This document shows, in pieces, positions 1 to 9,340 of a stretch of 64,000 bases of DNA. The notes beneath the pieces are model-generated. The model was not told the DNA's origin, did not search any database, and was given only the letters and a program-made list of their open reading frames with translations. Origin of the DNA: Chromatiales bacterium (GTDB lineage Bacteria; Pseudomonadota; Gammaproteobacteria; JAGRGH01). The number at the start of each line of letters is the position of its first letter. Within the stretch, counting starts at the first letter, position 1. The position numbers and the translations under genes were made by a program. The stretch is taken from contig JAGRGH010000059.1 in assembly GCA_020445605.1 (NCBI GenBank), positions 1 to 64,000 of the forward strand. Reading direction: 5' to 3'.

Positions 1-2
1 CG

Positions 3-599
3 ATCCTGGCCAACGCCGCGGCGCGTCCCGGCCCTGGTCTACCTCAACTGGTTAGTGAGCAGGTGGTGATTGCACGGCGTCAGGTCGACTACCATCTGGC
101 GCGGGCGCGCGCCGCAGCTGCGGCAACTGTTCCCGGCGTGCGCAGTGATGTTCGCCCACTGGTCGATTCTATAGTGCGTGTCATGGACCGTCTGTATCAG
201 GACAGGAAAATCTCTGTCACCATCGCCGACAATGAAATTGCGCCGGTGTTTCGCGGCGAACAACAGGATCTGCAGGAGATGCTCGGTAATGTGCTGGACA
301 ATGCCTGGAAGTGGGCGAACAGCCGTGTTGAAGTCTCTTTCCTTGTCGAGGGTGAGCGACTCGTTATACAGGTCGATGACGATGGGCCGGGGCTGGCCTC
401 GGAACAGAGGCAGGCAGTACTGGCCCGAGGCGTTCGGGCTGATGAGCAGGTACCTGGAAGCGGGCTGGGGCTGGCTATCGTCGATGACCTTGCCCAGCTT
501 TATGATGGTTCGATCGAACTGGGCGAATCACCGCTGGGTGGTTTGCGGGTACGGTTGACTCTGCCGGCGGCTCCTGTTGGACATGTATCGCATGGTTAG
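3..599 (+). CDS. Sensor histidine kinase, C-terminal part (5' truncated by window)
   Basis: The frame is open from the first bases, so the N-terminus lies outside the window. What remains is the end of the dimerisation helix (reading ILANAAARPG, as found just after the H-box) followed by a full HATPase_c ATP-binding domain. The N-box reads NVLDNAWKWA, the G1 box DDDGPGL and the G2 box GSGLGLAIV. The N-box wording resembles PhoQ-type kinases of gammaproteobacteria. It would autophosphorylate on a histidine just upstream of the window and phosphorylate a response regulator, probably encoded upstream. The signal sensed cannot be told from this part. Kinase identity is sure; PhoQ-like is a tentative subtype. 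Confidence 0.9.
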   Translation: MLANAAARPGPGLPQLVSEQVVIARRQVDYHLARARAAAAATVPGVRSDVRPLVDSIVRVMDRLYQDRKISVTIADNEIAPVFRGEQQDLQEMLGNVLDNAWKWANSRVEVSFLVEGERLVIQVDDDGPGLASEQRQAVLARGVRADEQVPGSGLGLAIVDDLAQLYDGSIELGESPLGGLRVRLTLPAAPVGHVSHG

Positions 600-613
600 T
601 CTCTGCAAGGTGA

Positions 614-838
614 GTCAAACCGGTTTTCCGCTGCGGATACCTGCCGAATACCTGGAAGAATAGTTACGTGGTTATATTGGATTTGACTTCTGCTTCTTTG
701 GGCAAGTCGGTAAAATATAGCCGTATTATTAAAGAAATTTCTGAGGATGGTATTTTTCATGGTATTCCCGTTTAGCAGGAAAATAAGCCATTGAATATAA
801 AAGATAAAAACGGCTTATTTACAATCGAGTGGGAATAG
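614..838 (+). pseudogene. AT-rich gene remnant with in-frame amber stop
   Basis: Between the kinase and the protease lies a patch (about 660-840) far richer in A+T than its surroundings. One frame is open from 614 to 838 apart from a single TAG at 773-775. It reads ...KYSRIIKEISEDGIFHGIPV, stop, QENKPLNIKDKNGLFTIEWE, stop. The lysine/isoleucine-rich text looks like the C-terminal tail of a foreign gene rather than chance sequence. An inverted repeat AAATAAGCC/GGCTTATTT (781-789 and 812-820) lies inside it. I do not recognise a family and no start codon with a ribosome site is evident. Confidence 0.3.
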
Positions 839-939
839 ACCCGCGCGTCGCCTAATGTGACACGCGGCAGGGATTTCGGACGGCTGCGTGTGAAAGATTC
901 CGGTTACATTGTTTCGCTCGCCCGGCTGAACACGGAGTC

Positions 940-3900
940 GTGACGTTGAACGCATGGTGCTCCCGGATCCCGGTCCTCATTGCGGTGCTGCTCGGCGCTG
1001 CATCCGTACAGGCCGACGGCGTTTCGGTGACGCCCGCGCGACAGGTCTCGCCCGCGCCCGGCGTGAACTCCGGGCAGGTCGATGTTCCGGTCACGCCGCC
1101 GCCGTTTGCGGCCACACGTCGCGAGGACGGCGCCGTTCGCAGTTTCCGGATTGCGCGCGGTGTGAATCTGACTCCCGTGGAACTGCTGCAGCATTACCTG
1201 GCTGCACTTGGGCTGGGCGAGCACGACCGACTCGAGCCACTGCAATCGCGACCTGCATCCGGCCCGGTCGGACGTTGTGAAGTCCAGCATTTTCGGCAGA
1301 CGCATCGCTCGATTGCGCTGCTGAACGGGCACTTTCATCTGCTTGTCTGCGGTGGCTCGGTCGCCGCTGGCATCGGCCGACTGGAAACCGGGCTGAACGT
1401 CGCGACGCGACCCAAGCTCGATGGCGCCGCAGCAATCATCAGTGCCCGTCGTGCACTGGCGCGCCAATGGCCACGAGCGGAGGTCTCGGCCCGGGGTGAG
1501 CCGGAGTTGGTCATTGACGTGTACCCGGGGCTGCGTGGCAGGCACGCGCGGCTGGTCTACCGCCTGCGCATGTCGGCTAAGACACCGCTGTTGTCATTGG
1601 AGGTGCTGATCGATGCCGGCACGGGCGCGATGGTCCGGCAGACGCGCCTTGACCGCCGCGCATGGCTGCCGATCGTGACGAGTGGCGCGACGGAATACGA
1701 CGGCGTGCAGGGGTTTGCCGCCGAGCAGAACGAAAATCCGGCGAATCCGCAGATTCGCCTGCGTACCGCGGCCTCAGTACAGCTGCACACGCGCGATGCC
1801 AAGAGCCAGTCCACTCCGCTGAACTTCGACGAGATCATCATCAACAGCCCGACGACGGCGGACACCCTGAAGCTGCTTGGCAGCAGCGCGCACTGGGCGG
1901 CGCAGCAGGCGTGGCAGTTCTTCGCGAATCGCTATGGCTGGGTCGGGCCAGACGGGGTCGGCAACAAGGGGCTGAACGTCTATCTGAACCTGCAGTATCC
2001 GGCGCAGAACGGCGCTGGTGCCTTTGGGCCGACCGATGCGGGATGGTTCGGACCGGATCCGCTGGACCCCAACGACCCGCCGGACCAGTGGGAAATCATC
2101 GCAGTGGGCGCGGGCGGGACAAGCCCGGCGGGCAACGACTATGAGCCGTTGGTGCATCCGGAGATTCTCGCCCACGAGATGACCCACGCGATCCAGTACC
2201 ACAGCGTCGGCGCATTGCAGGGTTTCGACTACGATCTGAGCGCGCCGGATGCCGGCGGCTTGTCGGAGTCGTTTGCGGACATCTTCGGTGTGCTGGCTGA
2301 GGCCGCGATTCGAAATGCACCGGTCGACTACTGGATCGGCAACCAGTGGAATCTGGATCAGCGTCGGCTGCTGCACGACCCGGCACAGTCCATCCCGGCA
2401 CAGCCCACGCATTATCAGGATGCGGCCTGGAATGCACTGATGGCGAACCCGGATGCCACGATGCATCTGTTTGGCGGACCGCACAGCTACGCGTTCTATC
2501 GGTTTGCCGAAGGCGATCCGCCGTCGTTCGAAGGCGTTGGTCCCGACAAGGCCGGCGAAATCCACTTTCTGGCCATGACAAACCTGCTGTATCCGACGGC
2601 GAGTTATCTCGACGCCCTGGACGCCGAGCAGATCGTCGCCGAAATCCTGTTCGGGGAGCACACCGTCACGGTTGCTGCATTGCTCGACGCAGCGTTCGCT
2701 GCGGGTTATGGCCCCGGTTATCAGAACACCCTGGTTTATGCGCCGGCGAATCTCGCGACCCAGGTCGAACCATGGCCCGTGGAACTGTCCTGGGAAGCGC
2801 TCGGTGTCGAGGTGCAGTGGCAGGTGGAGATCAGTACGAACGCAAGCTTTGTCGGCGAGGTGGTGAGTCGCACTACCGTACCGTTGGCGTCCGGATCGTA
2901 CCCGCAGACGGTGTCACTGGCGCCGGAACAGCGCCCGAATCTGCGTGCCGATACCGAATACTTCTGGCGCGTGCGGGGGCGGGCGATCGACAGCGAGGAC
3001 TGGCAGGACTGGCGCGTGCCGGTGTCGTTCCGGACCGCGCCCAAGGCCGTCGAACCGATCGAGCCGTGGATCGAGCACAAGGACGAATACCATCCCTGGA
3101 ACCTGAACTTCAGCTGGAAGCCGGTGAACGCTGCCGAAACCTACGAGCTGCAGGTTCAGGAGGGCCCGCACAGTCAGCCGCCCGACTGGCACAAGCCTCT
3201 GCTCGAGCCGCAACCGACCTCCGCGACCAGCATGGAACTCGACGTTCGGGTCGAGCGCGAACACACCTGGCGGATTCGGGCCATCGGTCCGGACGGGGAG
3301 CATGGCCAGAACGCGGGTGCCTGGACGGAAGTGCCGTTTGCCACCAGTCTGCCGCGCGTGATGCTTCTGGAGCCCTTGAATGCGGAACCGCGCTACCCGT
3401 GGCCGACCTTGTTGAAGTGGGACGAGGTCATCGGCGCCGACCATTATCTGCTCGATCTGACCGACTGCGACGGTGTGTTCAAGTCGGCGAACCCGAAAAG
3501 CCCGGTGCCCTGCGAAACCCTGAACCCGAACCTGAACTACGACCCGCTGAAGCTCGATGCGAACACCCTGCAATTTCCGCTCAATGTCCAGCCCGAATGG
3601 CTGCATGACAATGTGAGTTACTGGTGGCAGGTGCGCGTGGTCGGGCCACCGCCGTGGTTCGACGCGGGCGGACTGCCCGTTGAGGACGGCCATTGGCGCG
3701 TCGATGGCGCCGGCACGCTGCCGAAGAAGCTGCATCCCAAATTTTCGGCGGGTGATGCGGTGTGCGTTGATCTGGGTGCGTCAATTCCGTTCGAGTGGGC
3801 TGGCGTGCTGAATGCAGAGGGTTACGTGTTGCGTCTCACCGAGGCATGGGCAGAAGCCGGCGCGACATCCAACTCGAGTTTCACGATCGAGCACGGTCCC

Positions 3901-4854
3901 GAGGTGTTTGCACAAAGCTACACCGCGACACCGGCCAGCAAACAGACTGAACTCGTCAGTACCGCCGGGGCCGGCCCGATGCAGGGCCCGCTGCATCTGG
4001 GCTACTGGTGGCATGTCGAGTCGCTCGGCCCGGATGGCTATCGCGGACTGCCGGACAAGCTCGGCGCGTTCTATTTCATCGAGGCGGATACGCCGACGCC
4101 GAATCTGCTCGACGGGCATGCGTTCGCCGAAAACGACCCGGTCGTGCTGCCGTGGAAGAGCGACCATGCCCCGTTCGGGGAATTCGTGGTTTCGGTCTAT
4201 CAGGGACTTGGGTGTATCGGTTCAAATCTGGTTGCGAAGAAAATGATTCCGGGTAGCTCGCCCGGCAAGAGCAGCGCGATTGCATCGGGCAACGGACTGT
4301 TTCCCGGGCAGACGTATTCGTGGTCGGTCGCCAACAATGCGTGGCTAAACAGCCAATGCCATCAGGGTCCAATGCACTCGCCCTGCGTTTCGTTCAAGGC
4401 ACCGGCGCCGATCTGCGGAAACGGCAAGGTCGAAAGCGGCGAGCAATGCGACGACGGCAACCAGTTGCTCGGGGATGGCTGCTCGCCGAAGTGCGAAAAG
4501 GCGCTGGCTTGTGGGCAGACACATGCCTCGGCCGGTGGATTCAACGACGGCTTCGATGGTCTGGAACTCGATCTTGGTGGCAATCAGGGCTCGGTGTGGA
4601 TCACGGTGGAAACCTTCCAGATTCCAGACCGGCTGACTTTCAAACACAATGGTCAGACCGTTGCGCAGGCCGACTGCATCGGCACCAATGGTGAATTGAA
4701 GGCGAAGATCGAGATCAGCGGCGGCAGCAGTTCGATGTTCATCGATGTCGAGCCCGGCTGTAATCCGGACGTGCCGTCAGCATCGACCAAGTGGGCCTAC
4801 AGCGTCAGCTGCGTGGACGAAACCGCGTCCGTTCCGCAGGGCGGCGGCGAGTAG
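940..4854 (+). CDS. Secreted thermolysin-type (M4) metalloprotease with C-terminal repeat domains
   Basis: Encodes 1304 residues from a GTG start. Residues 1-26 form a signal peptide ending ASVQADG. A propeptide-like region precedes a zinc protease domain with HEMTH (H412, E413, H416) and the downstream glutamate motif GGLSESFADIFG (E443), the M4 (thermolysin) arrangement. After the catalytic domain come several Trp-rich, fibronectin-III-like segments (about 600-1130). A cysteine-rich module near residue 1158, reading CGNGKVESGEQCDDGN, matches the Myxo-Cys/DUF4215 repeat of secreted proteins. It should be an extracellular protein-degrading enzyme. M4 enzymes are usually 300-600 residues, so the C-terminal extension is unusually long. 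GGAG sits only 2 bases before the GTG, so the start is not firm. Confidence 0.85.
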   Translation: MTLNAWCSRIPVLIAVLLGAASVQADGVSVTPARQVSPAPGVNSGQVDVPVTPPPFAATRREDGAVRSFRIARGVNLTPVELLQHYLAALGLGEHDRLEPLQSRPASGPVGRCEVQHFRQTHRSIALLNGHFHLLVCGGSVAAGIGRLETGLNVATRPKLDGAAAIISARRALARQWPRAEVSARGEPELVIDVYPGLRGRHARLVYRLRMSAKTPLLSLEVLIDAGTGAMVRQTRLDRRAWLPIVTSGATEYDGVQGFAAEQNENPANPQIRLRTAASVQLHTRDAKSQSTPLNFDEIIINSPTTADTLKLLGSSAHWAAQQAWQFFANRYGWVGPDGVGNKGLNVYLNLQYPAQNGAGAFGPTDAGWFGPDPLDPNDPPDQWEIIAVGAGGTSPAGNDYEPLVHPEILAHEMTHAIQYHSVGALQGFDYDLSAPDAGGLSESFADIFGVLAEAAIRNAPVDYWIGNQWNLDQRRLLHDPAQSIPAQPTHYQDAAWNALMANPDATMHLFGGPHSYAFYRFAEGDPPSFEGVGPDKAGEIHFLAMTNLLYPTASYLDALDAEQIVAEILFGEHTVTVAALLDAAFAAGYGPGYQNTLVYAPANLATQVEPWPVELSWEALGVEVQWQVEISTNASFVGEVVSRTTVPLASGSYPQTVSLAPEQRPNLRADTEYFWRVRGRAIDSEDWQDWRVPVSFRTAPKAVEPIEPWIEHKDEYHPWNLNFSWKPVNAAETYELQVQEGPHSQPPDWHKPLLEPQPTSATSMELDVRVEREHTWRIRAIGPDGEHGQNAGAWTEVPFATSLPRVMLLEPLNAEPRYPWPTLLKWDEVIGADHYLLDLTDCDGVFKSANPKSPVPCETLNPNLNYDPLKLDANTLQFPLNVQPEWLHDNVSYWWQVRVVGPPPWFDAGGLPVEDGHWRVDGAGTLPKKLHPKFSAGDAVCVDLGASIPFEWAGVLNAEGYVLRLTEAWAEAGATSNSSFTIEHGPEVFAQSYTATPASKQTELVSTAGAGPMQGPLHLGYWWHVESLGPDGYRGLPDKLGAFYFIEADTPTPNLLDGHAFAENDPVVLPWKSDHAPFGEFVVSVYQGLGCIGSNLVAKKMIPGSSPGKSSAIASGNGLFPGQTYSWSVANNAWLNSQCHQGPMHSPCVSFKAPAPICGNGKVESGEQCDDGNQLLGDGCSPKCEKALACGQTHASAGGFNDGFDGLELDLGGNQGSVWITVETFQIPDRLTFKHNGQTVAQADCIGTNGELKAKIEISGGSSSMFIDVEPGCNPDVPSASTKWAYSVSCVDETASVPQGGGE

Positions 4855-4877
4855 CGCGCTCGATGGGTTGATGACGA

Positions 4878-4894
4878 AGGCCCATTGGGGGCCT
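4878..4894. terminator. Weak hairpin between convergent genes
   Basis: AGGCCC, five-base loop, GGGCCT lies between the convergent protease and the next gene. The 6-bp stem is followed by only a short T-rich run, so this may be a modest bidirectional terminator. Confidence 0.35.
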
Positions 4895-4933
4895 GTTCTA
4901 TCCGGACCGGCAAATTCTCGTTGACGCCGTCAC

Positions 4934-5482
4934 TCAGTCCGGTACGTCGTCGGACATCAGGGTGCCGACGTAGGGCGCATAGTTCAGCACGGCACCCTGT
5001 ATCAGGCCCAGGCCATTGAATGCGGCGTACATGTCGGCCAGCCTGGCGAGATTATTCGGGTCCTGCTTCAGGGCTTCGAGTGATTGCAGCAGTGGAGTGA
5101 TCTCGGCATCCGTCACGTAGGTGCGCAGCATGTCGATCGCAATCTGCACCTGCTCGACCTTCACGGTCCGGCCTGTTTCCCGCACCCGTGGACGTCCGAA
5201 ATCCTCGTCCAGCGCGCGCTCACGAACCTTCGACACGAAGGCGTCGAATTCTTCCGGCGTTGGTTTGTTGACGAAGAACTCGATGAGCGGTTCGCGACTG
5301 ATCGCGCTGACGAATGCCAGCGTGGAACCCTTCGCGACGGGCTTCGGGTCCACGGCGGACAACACGACCGTCAGCGCTTCATCCTTCAGACCCTTGCGGG
5401 AACGGATGTTGACGCAATCGTCCACGAGTTCGAATTCCCGGGTGCCGTGGATGAGGTGTTTCTGGACGAGTCTGGCGGTCAT
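4934..5482 (-). CDS. Conserved hypothetical protein (182 aa)
   Basis: A soluble protein with no signal peptide or membrane segment. It opens MTARLVQKHLIHGTREFELV and is rich in charged residues; the second half is helical (LRTYVTDAEITPLLQSLEAL). The N-terminal half looks like a small beta domain followed by a helix-rich region, but I do not recognise the family and assign no function. It is divergent from tadA, with about 160 bases between the two starts, and convergent with the protease gene. Confidence 0.75.
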   Translation of the reverse strand: MTARLVQKHLIHGTREFELVDDCVNIRSRKGLKDEALTVVLSAVDPKPVAKGSTLAFVSAISREPLIEFFVNKPTPEEFDAFVSKVRERALDEDFGRPRVRETGRTVKVEQVQIAIDMLRTYVTDAEITPLLQSLEALKQDPNNLARLADMYAAFNGLGLIQGAVLNYAPYVGTLMSDDVPD

Positions 5483-5619
5483 CGGCGCATGATACGGGAG
5501 TGTCTTTCTTGGTCAAGGCGATCGCTGGCGTCCTCCCGACCCTCGCGCGTGCGTGGCGTGATGCACCTTTTGTCGTCGGTTGGCCGTGGTGCACATTCCG
5601 CTTTATCCTCGCCGGTTGA

Positions 5620-6126
<507 letters not shown>

Positions 6127-6130
6127 GCCC

Positions 6131-7096
6131 ATGATTACCATGAAGTTAAAAGCAACGATGCGGGCCTCGGTGCTGGCATTCTCGGCCCTGGCGGCCGTCG
6201 CCGCGGCCGCTGAATATGCGCCCGTGGATGTCGAGATGAGGCTGAAACAGGTCTCCAAGCACGTCTATTACGTGCAGGGCGCGGCTGGCATTGCCACCGA
6301 CAACGCCGGCTTCATTTCGAACGCCGGGTTTGTGGTGACACCGGAGGGTGTCGCGGTCATCGACGCGCTTGGCACGCCATCACTGGCGGCCAAGATGCTG
6401 GGCCTCATTCGCGAGATCACCAGTGCGCCCATCCGCTATGCGATCGCGACGCACTACCATGCCGACCACATCCTGGGACTTCAGGTGTTCGAGGGCGCCG
6501 GCGCGGAAATTCTCGGTCCGACTGGTTCGCGCGAATATCTGGAAGGGCTCGGCAAGGAGCGCCTCGAAGAACGGCGGTTCTCGCTGGACCCGTGGGTCAA
6601 CGACCAGACCCGGCTCGTGTGGCCCACGCGCTGGGTCGAATCCGAGTTGAAGCTGGAACTGGGCGGTATTCAACTCACCGTCACGCCGCAGGGTGCGGCC
6701 CATTCGAAGGGCGATCTGACCGTGTACGTCGAACCGGACCGGGTTCTGTTCGCGGGCGATCTGATCTTCGAAGGGCGTACGCCGTTTCTGGGCGATGCGA
6801 ACAGTCGGCGCTGGCTCGAAAACCTCGAACAGATGCAGACCACGGGCGTCGCGGCGCTGGTGCCCGGTCACGGCCCGGCCGCAATGCGTCCGACCGAAGC
6901 CATTGGCGCGACGCGCGACTACCTCGCGTACCTGCGTGAGCAGATGGGCGCCGGAGTTGCCGAACTGCAAGGCTTCGATGACACATACAGCGGCGTGGAC
7001 TGGTCGCGATTCGCGAACTGGCCGGCGTTCGAGGAAGCCAACCGCCGCAACGCCTATCAGGTATTCCTGTCGATGGAAGCCGAACTCTTCAAATAG
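6131..7096 (+). CDS. Exported metallo-beta-lactamase-fold hydrolase
   Basis: 321 residues starting MITMKLKATMRASV, with an N-terminal signal peptide (cleavage near ...AVAAAAEYA). The metal site HYHADH (H108, H110, D112, H113) is followed by AAHSKGD, FAGDLIFEG and VPGHGP motifs, the full set of ligands for a two-zinc MBL enzyme. It resembles periplasmic SoxH-like or quinoprotein-associated zinc hydrolases, but the substrate cannot be told from sequence. It begins 4 bases after tadA, though no functional link is obvious. Confidence 0.85.
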   Translation: MITMKLKATMRASVLAFSALAAVAAAAEYAPVDVEMRLKQVSKHVYYVQGAAGIATDNAGFISNAGFVVTPEGVAVIDALGTPSLAAKMLGLIREITSAPIRYAIATHYHADHILGLQVFEGAGAEILGPTGSREYLEGLGKERLEERRFSLDPWVNDQTRLVWPTRWVESELKLELGGIQLTVTPQGAAHSKGDLTVYVEPDRVLFAGDLIFEGRTPFLGDANSRRWLENLEQMQTTGVAALVPGHGPAAMRPTEAIGATRDYLAYLREQMGAGVAELQGFDDTYSGVDWSRFANWPAFEEANRRNAYQVFLSMEAELFK

Positions 7097-7254
7097 CCGC
7101 TGGCGGTGAGTGGCGGGCGGCGACGCTGGTATACTTTCGCGGCTAGACCAAGCCCCTGAATTTGCGTCGACCGCATTGTGGATCGCAGGTGTGTCTTCGC
7201 CGGGAGGCAAGTCCAGGCGGGCATCGTGACCTGCACAACGGGTCCTTGGGGCGG

Positions 7255-7308
7255 TCGACAAAATCGCCGGGAGCGATTTTGAACGCGCGCAGCGCGGCCC
7301 GCAGGGCG
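7255..7308. repeat. 54-bp direct repeat, copy 1 (left of tRNA-Ser)
   Basis: This 54-bp unit recurs exactly at 7582-7635, bracketing tRNA-Ser. It contains the hairpin AAAATCGC-CGGGA-GCGATTTT followed by a GC-rich half. A second hairpin, CGAAATAC/GTATTTCG (7307-7329), begins at its right end in this copy only. Confidence 0.9.
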
Positions 7309-7400
7309 AAATACTAAGGAGGTATTTCGTAATCCCACCCTTTGTGTGGTGGTCTGACTGACAGGGTTCGGCATGGCAGCCGATGTTTTCGACCGAATCA

Positions 7401-7493
7401 GGAGAGGTGCCAGAGTGGTCGAATGGGCTCGACTCGAAATCGAGTGACCCTCCAAAAGGGGGTCCGTGGGTTCGAATCCCACCCTCTCCGCCA
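7401..7493 (+). tRNA. tRNA-Ser (anticodon CGA)
   Basis: A 93-base class II tRNA with encoded CCA. The acceptor stem pairs GGAGAGG (7401-7407) with CCTCTCC (7483-7489); the discriminator is G7490 and CCA is 7491-7493. The anticodon stem CTCGA/TCGAG encloses loop CTCGAAA, anticodon CGA at 7435-7437, reading UCG. The long variable arm (GACCCTCCAAAAGGGGGTC) identifies serine. The T loop is TTCGAAT. Confidence 0.97.
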
Positions 7494-7916
7494 AACATCC
7501 CCGTAACCTCCCAACTTCGAGGTATTGCGCCTGAAGGTGCCGAGCCCACCGGGGCGAGGGTGGGAGAGAACCCACGCGGGTTCGACAAAATCGCCGGGAG
7601 CGATTTTGAACGCGCGCAGCGCGGCCCGCAGGGCGGACTACAGGGGCGGACCGGGTAGTCCGTCCCTTGACGCCAGTCCAGACACCCCGGCTCCGGGTGC
7701 GCAGGTCGTGCACGTGGACGAGGGCCCGCCCAACTTGAACGCCCGGGTTTCCACGTGGTAAAACCCAACGATCTCAGAGGGTTTCCGCGTAACCCTGCTC
7801 CTTGCGAGTCGAAACCCGATAACGTTCGCCAGTTCGCGACAGGGCGCGGGCTTAAAAAAAGACACGGTCACGAGCCCACCCGGCACGCGGGTGGTTTCCA
7901 CGAAGGGGGAAACGCA
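7494..7916. other. Gene-free stretch between tRNA-Ser and the lectin gene
   Basis: No convincing coding region. It holds the hairpin GAACCC-ACGC-GGGTTC (7568-7583), the second 54-bp repeat (7582-7635), and CCACCCG-GCACG-CGGGTGG (7876-7894) just before the ribosome site of the lectin gene. That last hairpin could influence translation of the lectin mRNA; this is inference. Confidence 0.6.
7582..7635. repeat. 54-bp direct repeat, copy 2 (right of tRNA-Ser)
   Basis: Identical to 7255-7308, in the same orientation, with the AAAATCGC/GCGATTTT hairpin inside. Probably a member of a genome-wide intergenic repeat family rather than an attachment site. Confidence 0.9.
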
Positions 7917-8504
7917 ATGAAGAACTTCGCTACCGCGGCAATCGCGCTGCTTGCCATCTCGCTTTCGCAGCCGGCAAGCGCCGACTCGGCGATCGCGCAA
8001 GGGCCGGGCGGCAAGTGGTACCAACGCATCGACACCACGTTGAACTGGACCCAGGCCCGCGACGCTGCCGCGGCTCGCAGTCTTTTCGGGGTTGTCGGTC
8101 ACCTTGCTACCCCGCTGACCGAAGCCGAGGCCAACGCGGCGAACTCTGTTCGCAGTGGCTCGTGCTGGATTGGCGGAAACGACTTGGCGGTTGAGGGCAA
8201 CTGGGTCTGGGTTACTGGTGAATTGTTCTGGGTTGGCGGGGCTGGTGGATCGGCCCAGGACGGCCTGTATGAAAACTGGAACGGCGGCGAGCCGAATGAC
8301 CAGGGAGGCGAGGACGCCTTGGAATGGACTGGCGGCGGGTTCGGTGGCTGGAACGATTTGAACGTGACGTCTACCCGCAGCTGCTACCTCGTCCAGTTCG
8401 ACGTCGGTCCGCGGCCGGTACCGTTGTCGCCCCTGGCAGCCATCGCGGCAGCAGTCGGTATCGCCGGTTTCGCGGCGCGCCGCCTGATGCGCAAATCTGC
8501 CTGA
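7917..8504 (+). CDS. Secreted C-type lectin-like protein with exosortase-type C-terminal signal
   Basis: 195 residues from ATG 7917, chosen because GAAGGGGG lies just upstream and a signal peptide (MKNFATAAIALLAISLSQPASA) follows. The middle is a C-type lectin-like domain: WIGGND, then NGGEPNDQGGEDALEW with the mannose-type EPN calcium/sugar triplet, then GGWNDL (WND motif). The C-terminus is VPLSPLAAI, a hydrophobic helix and a basic tail ARRLMRKSA, the tripartite layout of PEP-CTERM/VPLPA-CTERM sorting signals. It is therefore a likely substrate of the exosortase at 28.6 kb, secreted to the surface and able to bind sugars. The motif is not the canonical PEP. Confidence 0.85.
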   Translation: MKNFATAAIALLAISLSQPASADSAIAQGPGGKWYQRIDTTLNWTQARDAAAARSLFGVVGHLATPLTEAEANAANSVRSGSCWIGGNDLAVEGNWVWVTGELFWVGGAGGSAQDGLYENWNGGEPNDQGGEDALEWTGGGFGGWNDLNVTSTRSCYLVQFDVGPRPVPLSPLAAIAAAVGIAGFAARRLMRKSA

Positions 8505-8512
8505 ATCCGGTC

Positions 8513-8549
8513 GGGTCCTCGCGCGCCGCCCGGCGGCGCGCGAGGACCC
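8513..8549. terminator. Strong GC-rich hairpin after the lectin gene
   Basis: A perfect 16-bp stem, GGGTCCTCGCGCGCCG and its complement, with a 5-base loop begins 8 bases after the lectin stop. It lacks a clear U tract, but its stability and position suggest a transcription stop or mRNA 3'-end protector. Confidence 0.7.
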
Positions 8550-8689
8550 GTCTCATCTCCAGGTCTCCGCAGGCGTGACCACGCCTGCCGCCCGCGTATA
8601 ATCCCAACTCGCGAGGGGTATCCGGCGGCGCTCGCAAAGGGTGAGACCAGCAGGCGCGCCGTCGCCCGTATCAATCGGGGAGGTAGGGA

Positions 8690-9340
8690 ATGATCTCGGT
8701 TTTATTGGCCGATGATCACGATCTTGTGCGTGCCGGTATCCGCAGTCTGCTGGAAGGCACTGGCGAGGTCGAGGTCGTTGCGGAGTGTGCGACCGGCGAG
8801 GATGCCATCAGACTCGCCCGGCAGTTCAACCCCCAGATCGTGTTCATGGACATCCAGATGCCTGGCATCGGCGGCATCGAGGCGACCCGCAAACTTCAAC
8901 GTTTTCTGCCGGAAGCAAAGGTCATCGTGCTCACGATGTATGACGGCGAACCGTATCCGAACCAAGTGCTGAACGCTGGCGCCGCCGGTTACATCACCAA
9001 GGGTTCCAGCGCCGACGAGATGCTCGCGGCAATGCGCATGGTCATGCGTGGCAAACGTTACATCGCCAACGAGATTGCGCAGAAGATGGCGCTCAATACC
9101 GTTGGCGGCAAGGAGCGCGGCGAGAACCCGTTCGAGCAGCTCTCGGCCCGCGAGATGCAGGTCATGCTGATGGTCGTCAACGGGCAGGGCATCCAGGAGA
9201 TTTCCGATGCCCTGAACCTGAGTCCGAAAACCGTCAGCACCTATCGCTATCGCCTGTTCGAAAAGCTCGGCGTGAAAAACGATGTGGAACTCACGCGACT
9301 GGCGGTGCGGTATCGCGTGATCGGCGTGGACTCCGATTGA
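8690..9340 (+). CDS. uvrY: UvrY/GacA-type response regulator
   Basis: 216 residues: a CheY-like receiver with the acidic pocket ADDHD and phospho-acceptor D54 (VFMDIQMPG), then a LuxR-type helix-turn-helix (about 145-205) with LSAREMQVM and ISDALNLSPKTVSTYRYRLFEKLGVKND. This wording is typical of UvrY/GacA, the partner of BarA/GacS, which turns on small RNAs that antagonise CsrA and so controls biofilm and carbon use. The cognate kinase is not in the window. GGGGAGG (8678-8684) precedes the ATG. It overlaps the next gene by 4 bases. Confidence 0.9.
   Translation: MISVLLADDHDLVRAGIRSLLEGTGEVEVVAECATGEDAIRLARQFNPQIVFMDIQMPGIGGIEATRKLQRFLPEAKVIVLTMYDGEPYPNQVLNAGAAGYITKGSSADEMLAAMRMVMRGKRYIANEIAQKMALNTVGGKERGENPFEQLSAREMQVMLMVVNGQGIQEISDALNLSPKTVSTYRYRLFEKLGVKNDVELTRLAVRYRVIGVDSD

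Noticed and set aside
7255-7635. The 54-bp repeats as attL/attR of an integrated element at tRNA-Ser
   Set aside because: The tRNA is intact between them, the interval is under 400 bases and holds no integrase; they look like ordinary intergenic repeats.
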